Shown one piece after another: positions 10,163 through 19,661 of a DNA stretch of 64,000 nucleotides. Made by a program: the position numbers and the translations under genes. The notes beneath the pieces were generated by a model. The model did not search any database. It was not told the origin of the DNA and saw only the letters and a list, made by a program, of their open reading frames with translations. Numbering within the stretch: position 1 is the first letter of the stretch; each line of letters opens with the position of its first letter. The DNA comes from Zasmidium citrigriseum (Eukaryota; Ascomycota; Dothideomycetes; Mycosphaerellales; Mycosphaerellaceae): the NCBI GenBank assembly GCA_002786025.1, contig NHNW01000074.1, positions 124,001 to 188,000 on the forward strand. Reading direction: 5' to 3'.

Positions 10163-11759
10163 TCACGTCTTCATGTTGAGAAGATTCGGATAACTCGACT
10201 CCGCCGAGAAGCTCCTCTGGCCTCTTCTCAGCTTGTTTGCAACAACATGAGCTCGCACGTTGCCGCACTTCTCATGGATCAACTCGAACACTTGGATGAT
10301 CCAATTGGTAAGTTCGGGAGTTGCTTCTTGCATGCTGCCGATAACATCCAGAATCAAGATCATCCAGTATGTCGCTCCCATGCGTGGAGGTGGACCCGCC
10401 GCTTTCAGATCAGCGGGAGTACTCGATGGACGAAAGCAGGGATGTATCGTCGAGCAGCTGTCGATGACGAGTTGTCGAATTATGGCTGAAGCGTCTTTTT
10501 CGTCCTCAGAGGCCCCACGATCGCTATCCTCGGGGTCAAGTTGTTTCATCATATTTTTGATCAGATCATGAAGAATGATCTGCGCTGCGCGGACTTTGTT
10601 TCGTGTGCCTTCCTGGATTGGGCCAGCGTATGTGTGTTGGTACACATCCCACCATAGTCCGGAGGGACGACTGTTGTGTCGTATGGAAAAGCCCCAAGAT
10701 TCTGAAAGTGAGCTTGTCCATAAGCGGAACGATGTTTCCAGGGCAATGAGCTCCAACAGCAGAGGACTCGAAGGCCCCGATATCCGGTGTCGAAATTGGA
10801 GATTGGCCAAACGAATCAGCAACTGATCAGACTCATCAATATCCCTGAACTGCCACGGCGCTGAGCGCATCACGCGCGGATTCGGTCTCGAAAATGCATC
10901 CGCGACCGGAGTCTTGGTCTGGAGAGCAACCAAGATGACCTGACTTCGTGCGTGGAAGAACATCCTCACGCCGAACTCAGTGCTGGCATAGTAGTCCTCA
11001 TTGCTTTTGAACAGGACTCCCAAGCCGCCTAGATGCGTAATCCACGATTTCCGAGAGGACTCTTCATACGTCGACAGGACTTCAAAGAAGCTGAGGAGAA
11101 GAACGATCAAGAAGATCATGTCTTTCTCCGCGTTTGTAGAAACTTGACCCCAGATTTCGGCCAGCTTGATCAGAGCCAGACTGTACTTTTTCTGAGCTTC
11201 CTGGAGACACGACGGCGACCGCTTGAGTCGGGCCATGGCTATAGCCCCAACGGCCTGAGCACTGAATTTGGCGCAGTCGTACTGCAACATCTCGTCAAAG
11301 TTGGGCGGAATCCAGAAGAGGTTGCTCTTTGAGTCTGTCGTGCCATGACAGGCGAAATTGATGACGAAGAAGTCGATCCAACCATCTTCTTGGTCCAAAG
11401 CCAGCGATTGTATCAGAATGGGTGGAGTGATTGCGTTCAAGGATGAACTCTTTGCGGCAACCGAAGAGGAGCTCTTGGCGGCAGGAGAGACTTCAGCCTC
11501 TTTGGAACTGCTACCTCTTGCTTCTGCTTGCAGTCTGGCAGCTACTTCCGCAGATTGGTCCCGGAACATGGTGATCGTCGTGTCTCGGTAGCCCCCACAT
11601 TGTCGACGGGATCGCTCGCATTGACCGCATGTTGGCCGTTCTCTATCGCACTGGAATGACACCATTAGCACGACCTCCCGAATACCTCGTCCTACGCACC
11701 TTGATTTTCCTTCGAATGCAGGTCAAGCATCCTTTGCTTGGTCCTCCTACGTTGACCAT
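10163..11759 (-). CDS. Zn2Cys6 binuclear-cluster transcription factor
   Basis: Exon 1 is 11700-11759 and exon 2 is 10163-11650, split by a 49-nt intron (donor GTGCGT, branch GCTAAT, acceptor TTCCAG) in the middle of the zinc cluster. Splicing restores all six cysteines, at residues 11, 14, 21, 28, 31 and 38 in the spacing CX2CX6CX6CX2CX6C, which confirms the intron. The product is about 515 residues. After the cluster come a Ser/Ala-rich linker (about 60-95) and a long helical region typical of the fungal regulatory middle domain. An alternative in-frame ATG at 11825 would add 22 residues. It is a nuclear DNA-binding regulator with unknown targets. It lies downstream of the BIM1-type gene on the same strand, but nothing ties it to copper. 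Confidence 0.88.
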
Positions 11760-12189
11760 ACTCGACGAACTTACATCCCGGTCGGCCTGTCTCAGACATG
11801 CTGCTAGCTTCCAGCTTTTGAACACATTCTAATGTCGTCCGAGTGCGGCGGCCGTCTCGGGTTTCAGCACGTACAGACGCTCTGGAGGTTGCAGAAAGCA
11901 GGAGGCCTGAGCTGAGCTGAGCTGAAGTGAGGTCTAGCAACTAAGCCAAAAATGGCTAGAAGTGATTGATGTGTCATTCTGGGTCCACAAGGATTCGGCA
12001 ATCTCAAGGGCTTCAACACTGTAGCAACTTCAGCAGACTTGTCATGACATTGAAGGGAAGCCTGGCGATGTATGCAAGCTGTGCAATACGAGCAAGAAAC
12101 TGATTCGTCTCTACAAAGCCATCGCTCGGGTCTGTCGTGGTAAGGCATTCACACTTCCTATCATTACAAATTTTGCAGAATCCATCTGC
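11760..12189. other. Intergenic region, promoter side of the Zn2Cys6 gene
   Basis: 430 bp between the transcription-factor start and the stop of the BIM1-type gene, both on the minus strand. It contains a short GAGCTGAGCT-type direct repeat near 11,908-11,922. No gene seen. Confidence 0.4.
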
Positions 12190-12941
12190 CTAGAGCACGA
12201 TTCCAGCGGCCAAGAGACCCAGACCGAGAACGCTTCCCATGCCGGTGACCATGGCGGCTGCAGCGCTGGAAGTAGAAGATACGTCAGCACTGGCAGAGCC
12301 GCTGGGCGTTCCTATGGGATTGTTAGCATGTACCTGGCCATTCACGAGACGGCGGCACGTACCTGAGGTAGATGAAGGGGATCCAGAGGTGCCCGAGGCC
12401 GCCGAAGATGTCCATTCAGCGCTGAAGCCAGTAGCGTTCGTGCAAGCTGGACCGGCTGTGCTGTTGGATCCCTCCACGAACCGGACTGGAGCGCACTAAT
12501 CTCCATGTTAGCAGGGCAACAAAAAGAATAGTCAGCTTCGTGGTATACCTGATAAAGAGTACCATCCACCGAGGCGTCGATGACCTGCAGGACTCCCGAC
12601 TTCCCGGCAAAGCCACTTGGAGCGCGGAGGTTGGTCAGACAGAACTCGCCAATGCCAGTGCTATTGACGACCGGCACGATCTGAGTGAAGTTGTACGGCG
12701 CTTCGGTGTCGGTGGTGGCGAAGAAGGACCATGAGCCGGCAGGATGGGAGCTGAAGATCTCGACGGCGAATTGGCCGACTTGGACCTCAGGCGCGGTGTC
12801 GTTGACGGTGACGGTAGCACCGCCGCATGGCGAGTTGGGCTCGTCGTCGTCGATAAAGCCAGCGGTGGGAGGCCAGTCGAGGCGGAAGTGAGCGGCAGTC
12901 AGCGTGGCCGTGGCCAGGGTGAGCAAGAGCGAGCGGACCAT
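12190..12941 (-). CDS. BIM1/X325-type LPMO-like copper-binding protein, secreted and probably GPI-anchored
   Basis: Three exons: 12549-12941, 12363-12495 and 12190-12311, with introns of 53 nt (GTATAC...ATTAG) and 51 nt (GTACGT, branch GCTAAC, ...CATAG). Product 215 residues. Signal peptide 1-17 leaves His18 as the mature N-terminus (AHFRLDWPP), the copper-ligating histidine of LPMO-like proteins. The family pattern follows: RLDWPPTAGFIDDDEP, then PCGG, N-glycosylation sites, and after the first splice CAPVRF. The Ser/Thr-rich C-terminus ends in a hydrophobic tail (VLGLGLLAAGIVL), suggesting a GPI anchor. Family members bind Cu(II); Bim1 of Cryptococcus promotes copper uptake under limitation. 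The second intron is a multiple of three without a stop, so an unspliced reading is deceptively open. It is divergent from a metalloreductase gene. Confidence 0.82.
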
Positions 12942-13863
12942 GTTATCTTGTGCTGATGGTTGGCAGGTGCGAGGAGATCAATTGAGCAGGTGCGGTCTTG
13001 CAGTCGGCGTGAGTCTGGAATGGCAAGCTGGATGCGAGGAGAGCGAAGGTGAAGACGAGGTGAAGTGAGGTGAGGTCTTGGCCAGGGACACACGACTTTT
13101 AAGATTGGCGTGGACATGGACCAGGAACCAAAGGCAAACCCCCAAATATAAGCGTCGCCCGCATCTCCACGTGGAAAGACTATTGATGTCCCGCCGCGCT
13201 ATCCGGCGAAGGGCTGGCTCTTCAATCAGGAGCTGCAGCATTGATTGGCCTCTTCAACGACTTTGCATGCCTCAGCAGCCATTTCGCGCATTCGACCACG
13301 ATTCTGGACGCTTGGGAAACACATGTTGGAGCCAATTGACTTCACGCTACCGGTGACGCTCTAGCCCAAAGCGTGCACTAGCGCAGCCATTTGAGCACTT
13401 TATCGCGCCAAGTGAGCAAGTTTCCACGGGTTTGGGACCCTGCAATCGTCGGAGCCAGCACCTCACTTCTCACGCTGCGAGTCTCGAACACAGATACTGT
13501 TTCCTCACAGAGCGACTTCTTGCGGTAATTTGATCCTTAGCTGGAGCGTTGAACGATTACAAGACGTTTCAGGAGCTTGCAATAACTTCCTCGCTGGAAC
13601 ATCGTTGGCCCTTTCCCGGAACGAGAGGGGAATCGCAGCCTAAAGAATCACCACTGCGATCAGCCATCATCACGGTATGGACTAGGCACTACCTTGGGAA
13701 TTCGGCCATTGTTGTACAGTCCTGGATGCAGCCTGGCCGCAATACTTCTTCTGGGCAAGAGGGCCACTAAGCCGCGAGAAGGCAGACAGCTCGAGCTGAC
13801 ATCCGAACCCAGGAGGAGAAAGCACCACTCGCCCACCAGCCCTCGAATCCAATCTGAGCAAAC
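12942..13863. promoter_or_regulatory. Shared divergent promoter of the BIM1-type gene and the metalloreductase
   Basis: 922 bp between the two start codons. TGAGCAAA, identical to the reverse complement of the yeast Mac1 copper-response core TTTGCTCA, lies at 13855-13862 directly before the reductase ATG. One-mismatch or partial relatives occur at 13392-13399 (TGAGCACT) and 13413-13420 (TGAGCAAG). Whether this fungus uses such sites is inference. No coding ORF is convincing. Confidence 0.4.
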
Positions 13864-15765
13864 ATGGATATGGGCGGAATGGACATGGGCGGCGGCCACA
13901 GCGGCCATGACATGAGCGGAATGACCATGAGCGGTGGTGTCTTCACGCCATCAGACGAGGTCATCGCACGGGGCTTTTGGTATGGAATCGCTGGATGCAT
14001 CGGACTTGTGACCCTCATCAGAATCGCAACTGGCCTACAAGCCCGTCAACGGTTAAGACAACACCAACGAAACCCATACTCGATACCTTCGAGACCGAAT
14101 GGATGGTTGTCCCAGGCGTACGCTACTGCCACCGCGACCGTCCGAGAAGCATTGTACCCTCAGCCAGTGCACTTCACTGGCCGAATCAGCAAATACTTCA
14201 CCCCACTCCCAGTCGGCAAATGGCTGCTATTAGCATTCTACTGGATCGTGGTACTATGCTTCCTTTGGAGCAATACCATTCTCAAACCCGACGATCCCAT
14301 GTACGCTTACAAGTGGGAGAAGGTTGGATTCCGAGCAGCCTGGGTGACTGTCACGCAAATTCCTTTCGTCTACTTGCTGTCGTGCAAGTTCAATCCAATC
14401 AGCCTCCTCACAGGCATCTCCTATGAGCGGTTTAACTGGCTTCATCGATGGTCCGCAAGAACGGTCTTCTTGACAGCAATCGTCCATTGGAGTTTCTTCT
14501 TCACGGAGTGGAGCATTGCGGACATCGTCAGCTACGAATTCGAACTGATGCCCATGGTCAAGTATGGATTCGGCGCCTGGGCCATTATCGGCTGGATGGT
14601 GCTCTCGGGGTTTGGGTTCTTCCGGAACATGAACTACGAAATGTTTGTCTTGCAGCATATCGCGGCTGCTGCCGTTCTGTTGTGGGCCCTGTTTGTTCAT
14701 GTACCGACATACGCGCGATACAACATCTGGATGTCGGTATCGTTCATTGCTTTCGATTGGGGCATGAGGATCATATGGGCCCTTCTGCGCAATACGCATC
14801 TTCTCAGCCGAGTCGGAATGAAGCTTCCGGGATATGCGGCCAGATTAGAGCCTCTGCCAGGCGATGTTGTGCGCCTGACCATCGATGAGGCGGATTTTTC
14901 ATGGAAAGCAGGCCAGCATGCGTACATCACTGTCCCAGGCCTTTACCGTGCATTTGAGACGCATCCCTTCACAATCGCCAACGCGCCAAGCAGCAAAGAT
15001 TCGAAACAGCGCCGACTCACCATGCTGATACAGGCTCGGTCGGGATTCTCAAGAAGTCTTCACAAAGCTGCGTTGAAGAGCGAGGGCACCGACCAGCAAT
15101 ACCGTACGTTCATTATTGGGCCATGGGGAATCCCGCCAGACCTATGTCATTACGACACGCTGGTGCTGATCGCATGCTCAACTGGCGCATCCTTCATCAT
15201 GCCACTACTCCAAGACGTCATGAGGAGACGGGGATGTGTTCGGACAATTACCCTCCATTGGGTCATCAAAGAAGACAATCACTTTTCCTGGTTTGGCGAA
15301 GAGTTGAACGGGCTGGCGGAGCTCTACAAGAAGTCGACAACGGCATTACAGATCAATGTGCACATCACAAGATCAGACGGATCTCCGAGCGATGAGATCG
15401 CATCGACAGAAGCAAAACCTGGTGTCGATACTACCACCTTCATGGTCGACTCCTCCTCTGAAGCTGGCTCCAGTCTACACATGACCGAATCAACAGAGAA
15501 GGAAGCACATCCATCACTACTGCCGAAGCGGCCACGACGAGAGCCATCACTGAGTAGAAAGTATGCTGGCAGACCTACGCTCGATTCCATGGTCCGACCG
15601 TCTGTTGAATCTGCGCTGGGGGAGACGGCTGTCGTTGTATGCGGTGGCCAGTCGATCACTGCTCAAAGCCGGACATATGTCGCCGCACTTTCTGATGAGC
15701 GGGCGGTGCATAAAGGCACCGGAGCGCAAGGCATTATGCTGTATACTGAGACATATGGCTGGTAA
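13864..15765 (+). CDS. Ferric/cupric reductase (FRE family) with Met/His-rich N-terminus
   Basis: Single exon, 633 residues. The first 25 residues are a Mets-type motif (MDMGGMDMGGGHSGHDMSGM, 1-20) like those on Ctr copper transporters. Transmembrane helices start near 37-57, then 118-135, and the ferric-reductase core carries two HX13H pairs, H194/H208 and H265/H279, the bis-haem ligands. The FAD-binding HPFT motif is at 367-370, the NADPH loop GPWG at 418-421 and the terminal CGGQ near 594-597. An inserted low-complexity stretch (about 505-580) separates NADPH-binding elements. FRE enzymes pass electrons from NADPH across the plasma membrane to reduce Fe(III) or Cu(II). The Mets motif and the divergent BIM1-type neighbour point to copper, but iron remains possible. 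Confidence 0.9.
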   Translation: MDMGGMDMGGGHSGHDMSGMTMSGGVFTPSDEVIARGFWYGIAGCIGLVTLIRIATGLQARQRLRQHQRNPYSIPSRPNGWLSQAYATATATVREALYPQPVHFTGRISKYFTPLPVGKWLLLAFYWIVVLCFLWSNTILKPDDPMYAYKWEKVGFRAAWVTVTQIPFVYLLSCKFNPISLLTGISYERFNWLHRWSARTVFLTAIVHWSFFFTEWSIADIVSYEFELMPMVKYGFGAWAIIGWMVLSGFGFFRNMNYEMFVLQHIAAAAVLLWALFVHVPTYARYNIWMSVSFIAFDWGMRIIWALLRNTHLLSRVGMKLPGYAARLEPLPGDVVRLTIDEADFSWKAGQHAYITVPGLYRAFETHPFTIANAPSSKDSKQRRLTMLIQARSGFSRSLHKAALKSEGTDQQYRTFIIGPWGIPPDLCHYDTLVLIACSTGASFIMPLLQDVMRRRGCVRTITLHWVIKEDNHFSWFGEELNGLAELYKKSTTALQINVHITRSDGSPSDEIASTEAKPGVDTTTFMVDSSSEAGSSLHMTESTEKEAHPSLLPKRPRREPSLSRKYAGRPTLDSMVRPSVESALGETAVVVCGGQSITAQSRTYVAALSDERAVHKGTGAQGIMLYTETYGW

Positions 15766-15883
15766 TGCACCGGACAGCATGATGTACAAATATGAATCAT
15801 GTTGGACGTATCTGATACGATTCTTTATCTCACACCGCCGGAGTCTACATCGCAGGTCAAGCAACATGCATTTGGCCTCATTG

Positions 15884-17155
15884 TTACAACAGCGAATCCG
15901 TCACATTCAGACTCACATCTCGAATCGTACAACCCGTCTGATTCAGTCTGCCACCCAACACTTGCTCCAACCACTCGAACGCCCTCGCATCACCGTTCGT
16001 CTCCTCGGCAAGATGTCCGCCAACTTTGTTGCTCTCATAAAGAACGCTCACGCGAGCTTGACACCATCGATCCACAATAGCGTCCGAATCTGCCACGACC
16101 GTAATCTCATCCTGGATCGCCTTGTACACAAACAGCGGCATCTGTGGAATGCCATGGTAGCTCATGATCGTATCGCGGGCCAGGACGTCGAGAAGATCTG
16201 GATTACTAAATATCGCATCGCCGTCTTTGAAGTAATTGGTCATGGTCTGATTGGCAAATTTGTTGAAAGCGTCGAGGATTGACATGTTCCGAACAGAGAG
16301 GAACGTGCTGGCATTGTACGGTCCGGTGGGTTTCAGTTGCGACATGAGGTACCTCTCTACCGACGGGTGTTGCGTGGAGATTCCAAGCAGCACAGCGGGG
16401 ACCAATCCGGCAAAGTAGGAGCCGTTGACGACGTTGGGGATCGAAGCTGTGAAATTCGGTACTAGGCCTCCGAGCGCCGCGCCGGCGATCTTCAGCTCAG
16501 GAGCGTACTGGACTTGGAGTTCGGCAGCCCATTCTGAGGCTAGGGAGCCTCCGCTATAGCCCCAGAGAGCGACGCGGGTGTCATTGGAGAGACTCCATCC
16601 CTGGAACTGATTCTTCACGGCCCGGATCGAATCGAGCGTTGCGTGGCCTTCTTGTGCTCCGCACGTAAAAGATGCTAGGGGTCCTTCGTGGTCTGGCACG
16701 TTGACATACCAACCCCTTGACAGTGCGCCGGTGATGTCGGTGTATACAAGACCCTGCGATACCGGTGGTGCATAGAAGGCGTATGAGGGACTCGCGTTCA
16801 CATCGGGCGTGTTGTATGGTATTTGGTAGGAGAGGAGAGCGTTGCTGGTGTTGGAAGCTTTGGGAATGAAAAGGGTTGTCACGGCCCAGGAGGGGTTGTA
16901 GTGCGTGTCTGTGGTGCGGTAGAGAAGGTTGAAGGTTGAGGAGGCATTGAAGGCGGTGGTGAGGTTTCCTGGGGCATGGCGAACGCGGAGGACTTCGCCG
17001 GGTTGGCGATATTGCCAGTTTGGTGGGGCGGTGTACCAGGGGTCTTGACGGGGCGGGATTGGGGTGCCAAGGGGTATCTCTCGGGGTGGTAGAGATGCCG
17101 ATGAGGCAAGGGATGTGCAGAGGAGGAGTTGCAGGAGGAGACTGATAGTCGCCAT
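15884..17155 (-). CDS. Secretory lipase (LIP family, PF03583-like)
   Basis: 423 residues, single exon, signal peptide 1-20 (MATISLLLQLLLCTSLASSA). The nucleophile elbow GYSGG (Ser201) is followed by SLASEWAAELQ, the arrangement of the Candida LIP1-10/CALA family of secreted triacylglycerol lipases. The conserved upstream DHEGP block (about 155-159), which precedes the elbow in this family, is also present. Acid and base candidates lie near IQDEITV (about 350) and GGHLAEE (about 378). Multiple N-glycosylation sequons support secretion. It would hydrolyse extracellular lipid esters. It ends 118 bp from the convergent metalloreductase gene. Confidence 0.88.
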   Translation of the reverse strand: MATISLLLQLLLCTSLASSASLPPREIPLGTPIPPRQDPWYTAPPNWQYRQPGEVLRVRHAPGNLTTAFNASSTFNLLYRTTDTHYNPSWAVTTLFIPKASNTSNALLSYQIPYNTPDVNASPSYAFYAPPVSQGLVYTDITGALSRGWYVNVPDHEGPLASFTCGAQEGHATLDSIRAVKNQFQGWSLSNDTRVALWGYSGGSLASEWAAELQVQYAPELKIAGAALGGLVPNFTASIPNVVNGSYFAGLVPAVLLGISTQHPSVERYLMSQLKPTGPYNASTFLSVRNMSILDAFNKFANQTMTNYFKDGDAIFSNPDLLDVLARDTIMSYHGIPQMPLFVYKAIQDEITVVADSDAIVDRWCQARVSVLYESNKVGGHLAEETNGDARAFEWLEQVLGGRLNQTGCTIRDVSLNVTDSLL

Positions 17156-18082
17156 GACGAGTGATTCGATCTCTTGGGTAGCGACTTGAGGAATTCTTGG
17201 GAGCGAGCGCTTCGACCTTTATTCTCAGCCTCCAAGTATCAACGACATCTGCCCTATCCAGCATCGGCCACACCTACGGCCTTAAAATCCTCGCGATTCA
17301 ACACAATCATTCCTCAATACGGCAACCAGAACGTCCGATTGTCGCACCGCAAGCTTGGTCATCTCCCAAACGCTGTCTAAGCTCACGGTGATATCGGCAT
17401 TGAACCACATGGTTCGGGCCCGTGTCGTCACGATTTGATGTATGCCGCACATTTCCAGCTTTGTTCGCGAGACCTAATTGGTGACGGCGCAAGAGTTGGA
17501 TTCGAAGGATTTGAAGGATCAACAAGAATTGGTGACGCTAACCTCAGTTCGTTTGTGGAGGATACGACGAGGGATCCTTTGGGGTGATGTCACTTGCTTG
17601 CAGGTCTGTATTGTAAGTAAGATGTTGCTGGTGCCTGATGCTTTGGTTTGATCACGACATACAGCAATGTCCGCAGAACGTCTTCTTGAGCAGCTTTTCC
17701 CCGGGCCCGGTCAACTTCCATGGAATGCGCTGTTCAAGCGACTGTGGACGAGGTCTCGCGCTATAGGGACCGGCTCTCCCCAACGCCAGTTCCAACAGTG
17801 GCATTTACGTAGGCAGCGATGGAACCCCTAAATAATGACTGCAACATTGTTGCGTCTACTGGACCGGTCGGGTGACGCTAACCTGTTTAGGAAGTCACGA
17901 ATGAAGGTGAGTGAATGTCAATGCCAGATAGCGGGACAAGCTACAAATGCTGAAAGGAGGACTCGGGGTCTTCTTCCATATTCGAACCGATTCTTGAAGG
18001 CCTCAGGAAGATCGCACGGACATTGATCAGGTCTTGGCATTTACATGTGAAAGTTCTCTGATTGGCTCAGCAGGCAAACAAC
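17156..18082. other. Intergenic region between divergent genes
   Basis: 927 bp containing the promoters of the lipase (minus) and of the four-exon gene (plus). No gene or clear repeat seen. Confidence 0.4.
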
Positions 18083-19457
18083 ATGACACTCGCAACTTTC
18101 AATTTGGGACTCCCGTCGACATGCAGCACCGATCTCGAGCCGAAGATGCATGAGAAAGGCGTCAAAGTTTGGCTCACCGGCCCAGATGGGCGTGCCATCG
18201 AAGAGCACAAGACTGCAGCGAAGTTCAGCAATGCCATCTTCAGGGGATCCGTCCCTGGGGCTTTTGTCACAGCAGAACCTGGAACGCACTTCAAAGTCCA
18301 TCTCAACTTCGATCCCGATTTCGATCTGCTTGGAGCTGATGGCGTGGCGGTTCGACTTGTGTGCTACTCCTGGAGAAGCAACCCCTCGGGAGTCAACCAG
18401 TCGTACTGGATTGACAGAGACGATCTAAGCGAGGAGGTCGTACTTTCATACAAGCTCGATATCGACGGCACGAATGGACATCGACGCCCGCTGAAGATGC
18501 CAGCCACTTGCGGTATGTGCCCTGATCACAGATGTCCCACTTTGGCGTCGGACTGACATTTTCCAGACATCGACTCACCTAGACGAGAGGCTATGGACTT
18601 TGCAGCGCAAGTCATCTACGGCGGCTGCATCGCCGTCTGCATACGACGCGGTATGTTCCAAGATCAGCAACCACGTCACGGCTACGACTCTCATGGTGGC
18701 TTGACCCAGTCTCAAACCAGACTGCCGGACACCTTCCAACCTAGTTGGCAACAGTAAGTTGAGCGAATATTTCGAAGTATTGTGCCTTCAATGTACAGGT
18801 TCTAATGACTGAGCGGACAGGTATCTGAAGATGGATTGTCCGAAGCCTATCCGTATCGACTGGTTCAAGCCCTTGAACGAGCTCAACAATGGTGGGGACA
18901 TCATCTTCCAGTTCAGGAACGCAGGTAACTTCACTCTCGCTTAACTCCCTGACGAAAAGCTAACGAATGAGAAAGGGACGCAAGTAGTTCAGTACGCGAA
19001 GCACATCTCACCTCCTCATCGAATCTACCTGGACTCGTCCGACATCTTCAGCTTTGATCGAACACGCAGAGCTACAGCAAGCCAGGCAGAGGCTGCGAGA
19101 CACTCGCCTCGCAAGAGAAGATCCGGGGTTGCTAGCCAGGTGGCCGCACGAAAGAGGCAGAAGGCGGTGGCGAGCACGCAGCGGAGAGGATGGATGGCCG
19201 AAGATGATGAGGATGATGAGGAAGAACTGCCTCGATTCGTTCTCAATGCATTGGCCAGCCAAGTCAAGCAGGAGGAAGAGAGTGGCGCACGGAATCTCGA
19301 GAGCCCACCAACACCACCAGCAACCGCCGCTGTAGACACTTGGAGCTCTAATCTCCTCGGAACGGAGAGCTCCAAGGGCATCAACGGCCATGTTGGTGGC
19401 TCAGATACAAGCAGAGATACGGAGAAAGCTTGCTTAGACAACGGCACCAGAAGCTAG
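18083..19457 (+). CDS. Four-exon protein of unknown function, nuclear-looking, possibly DUF7918-like
   Basis: Exons 18083-18512, 18567-18753, 18821-18924 and 18976-19457; introns of 54, 67 and 51 nt with donors GTATGT, GTAAGT and GTAACT. Phases agree throughout and give 400 residues. The N-terminal ~250 residues form one beta-rich globular region (for example KVWLTGPDGRAIEEHKT at 32-48, then GSVPGAFVTAEPGTHFKVHL), resembling fungal DUF7918-type domains by my recollection only. The C-terminus is disordered: basic clusters (RKRRS, ARKRQK) that look like nuclear localisation signals, an acidic run EDDEDDEEE, and a Ser/Thr/Pro-rich tail. The start is the first ATG of the frame. Function unknown; a nuclear role is inferred from composition. 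It is convergent with the MFS gene. Confidence 0.75.
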
Positions 19458-19661
19458 CTACAGCGAGAAAATAAGAAGAGAGTGTGAGGACAAGTCCAAC
19501 AAGAAGTGAGCCACAATAGCAGACGTAATGAAGAGTAATGAGAGTTCACAGTGAGGATTAGCGCCCCGTGAACTGAATTTGTCCAATTAAAAGCTGTCAT
19601 TCACATGCTTCCCATAACAACGCTAACACTCAACCCCTACTCCTCAACCCAAAATCCCCCA

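Noticed and set aside
10163..12941. The Zn2Cys6 factor as dedicated regulator of the copper gene pair
   Set aside because: Only adjacency supports it; known fungal copper regulators use a different copper-fist domain, which this protein lacks.
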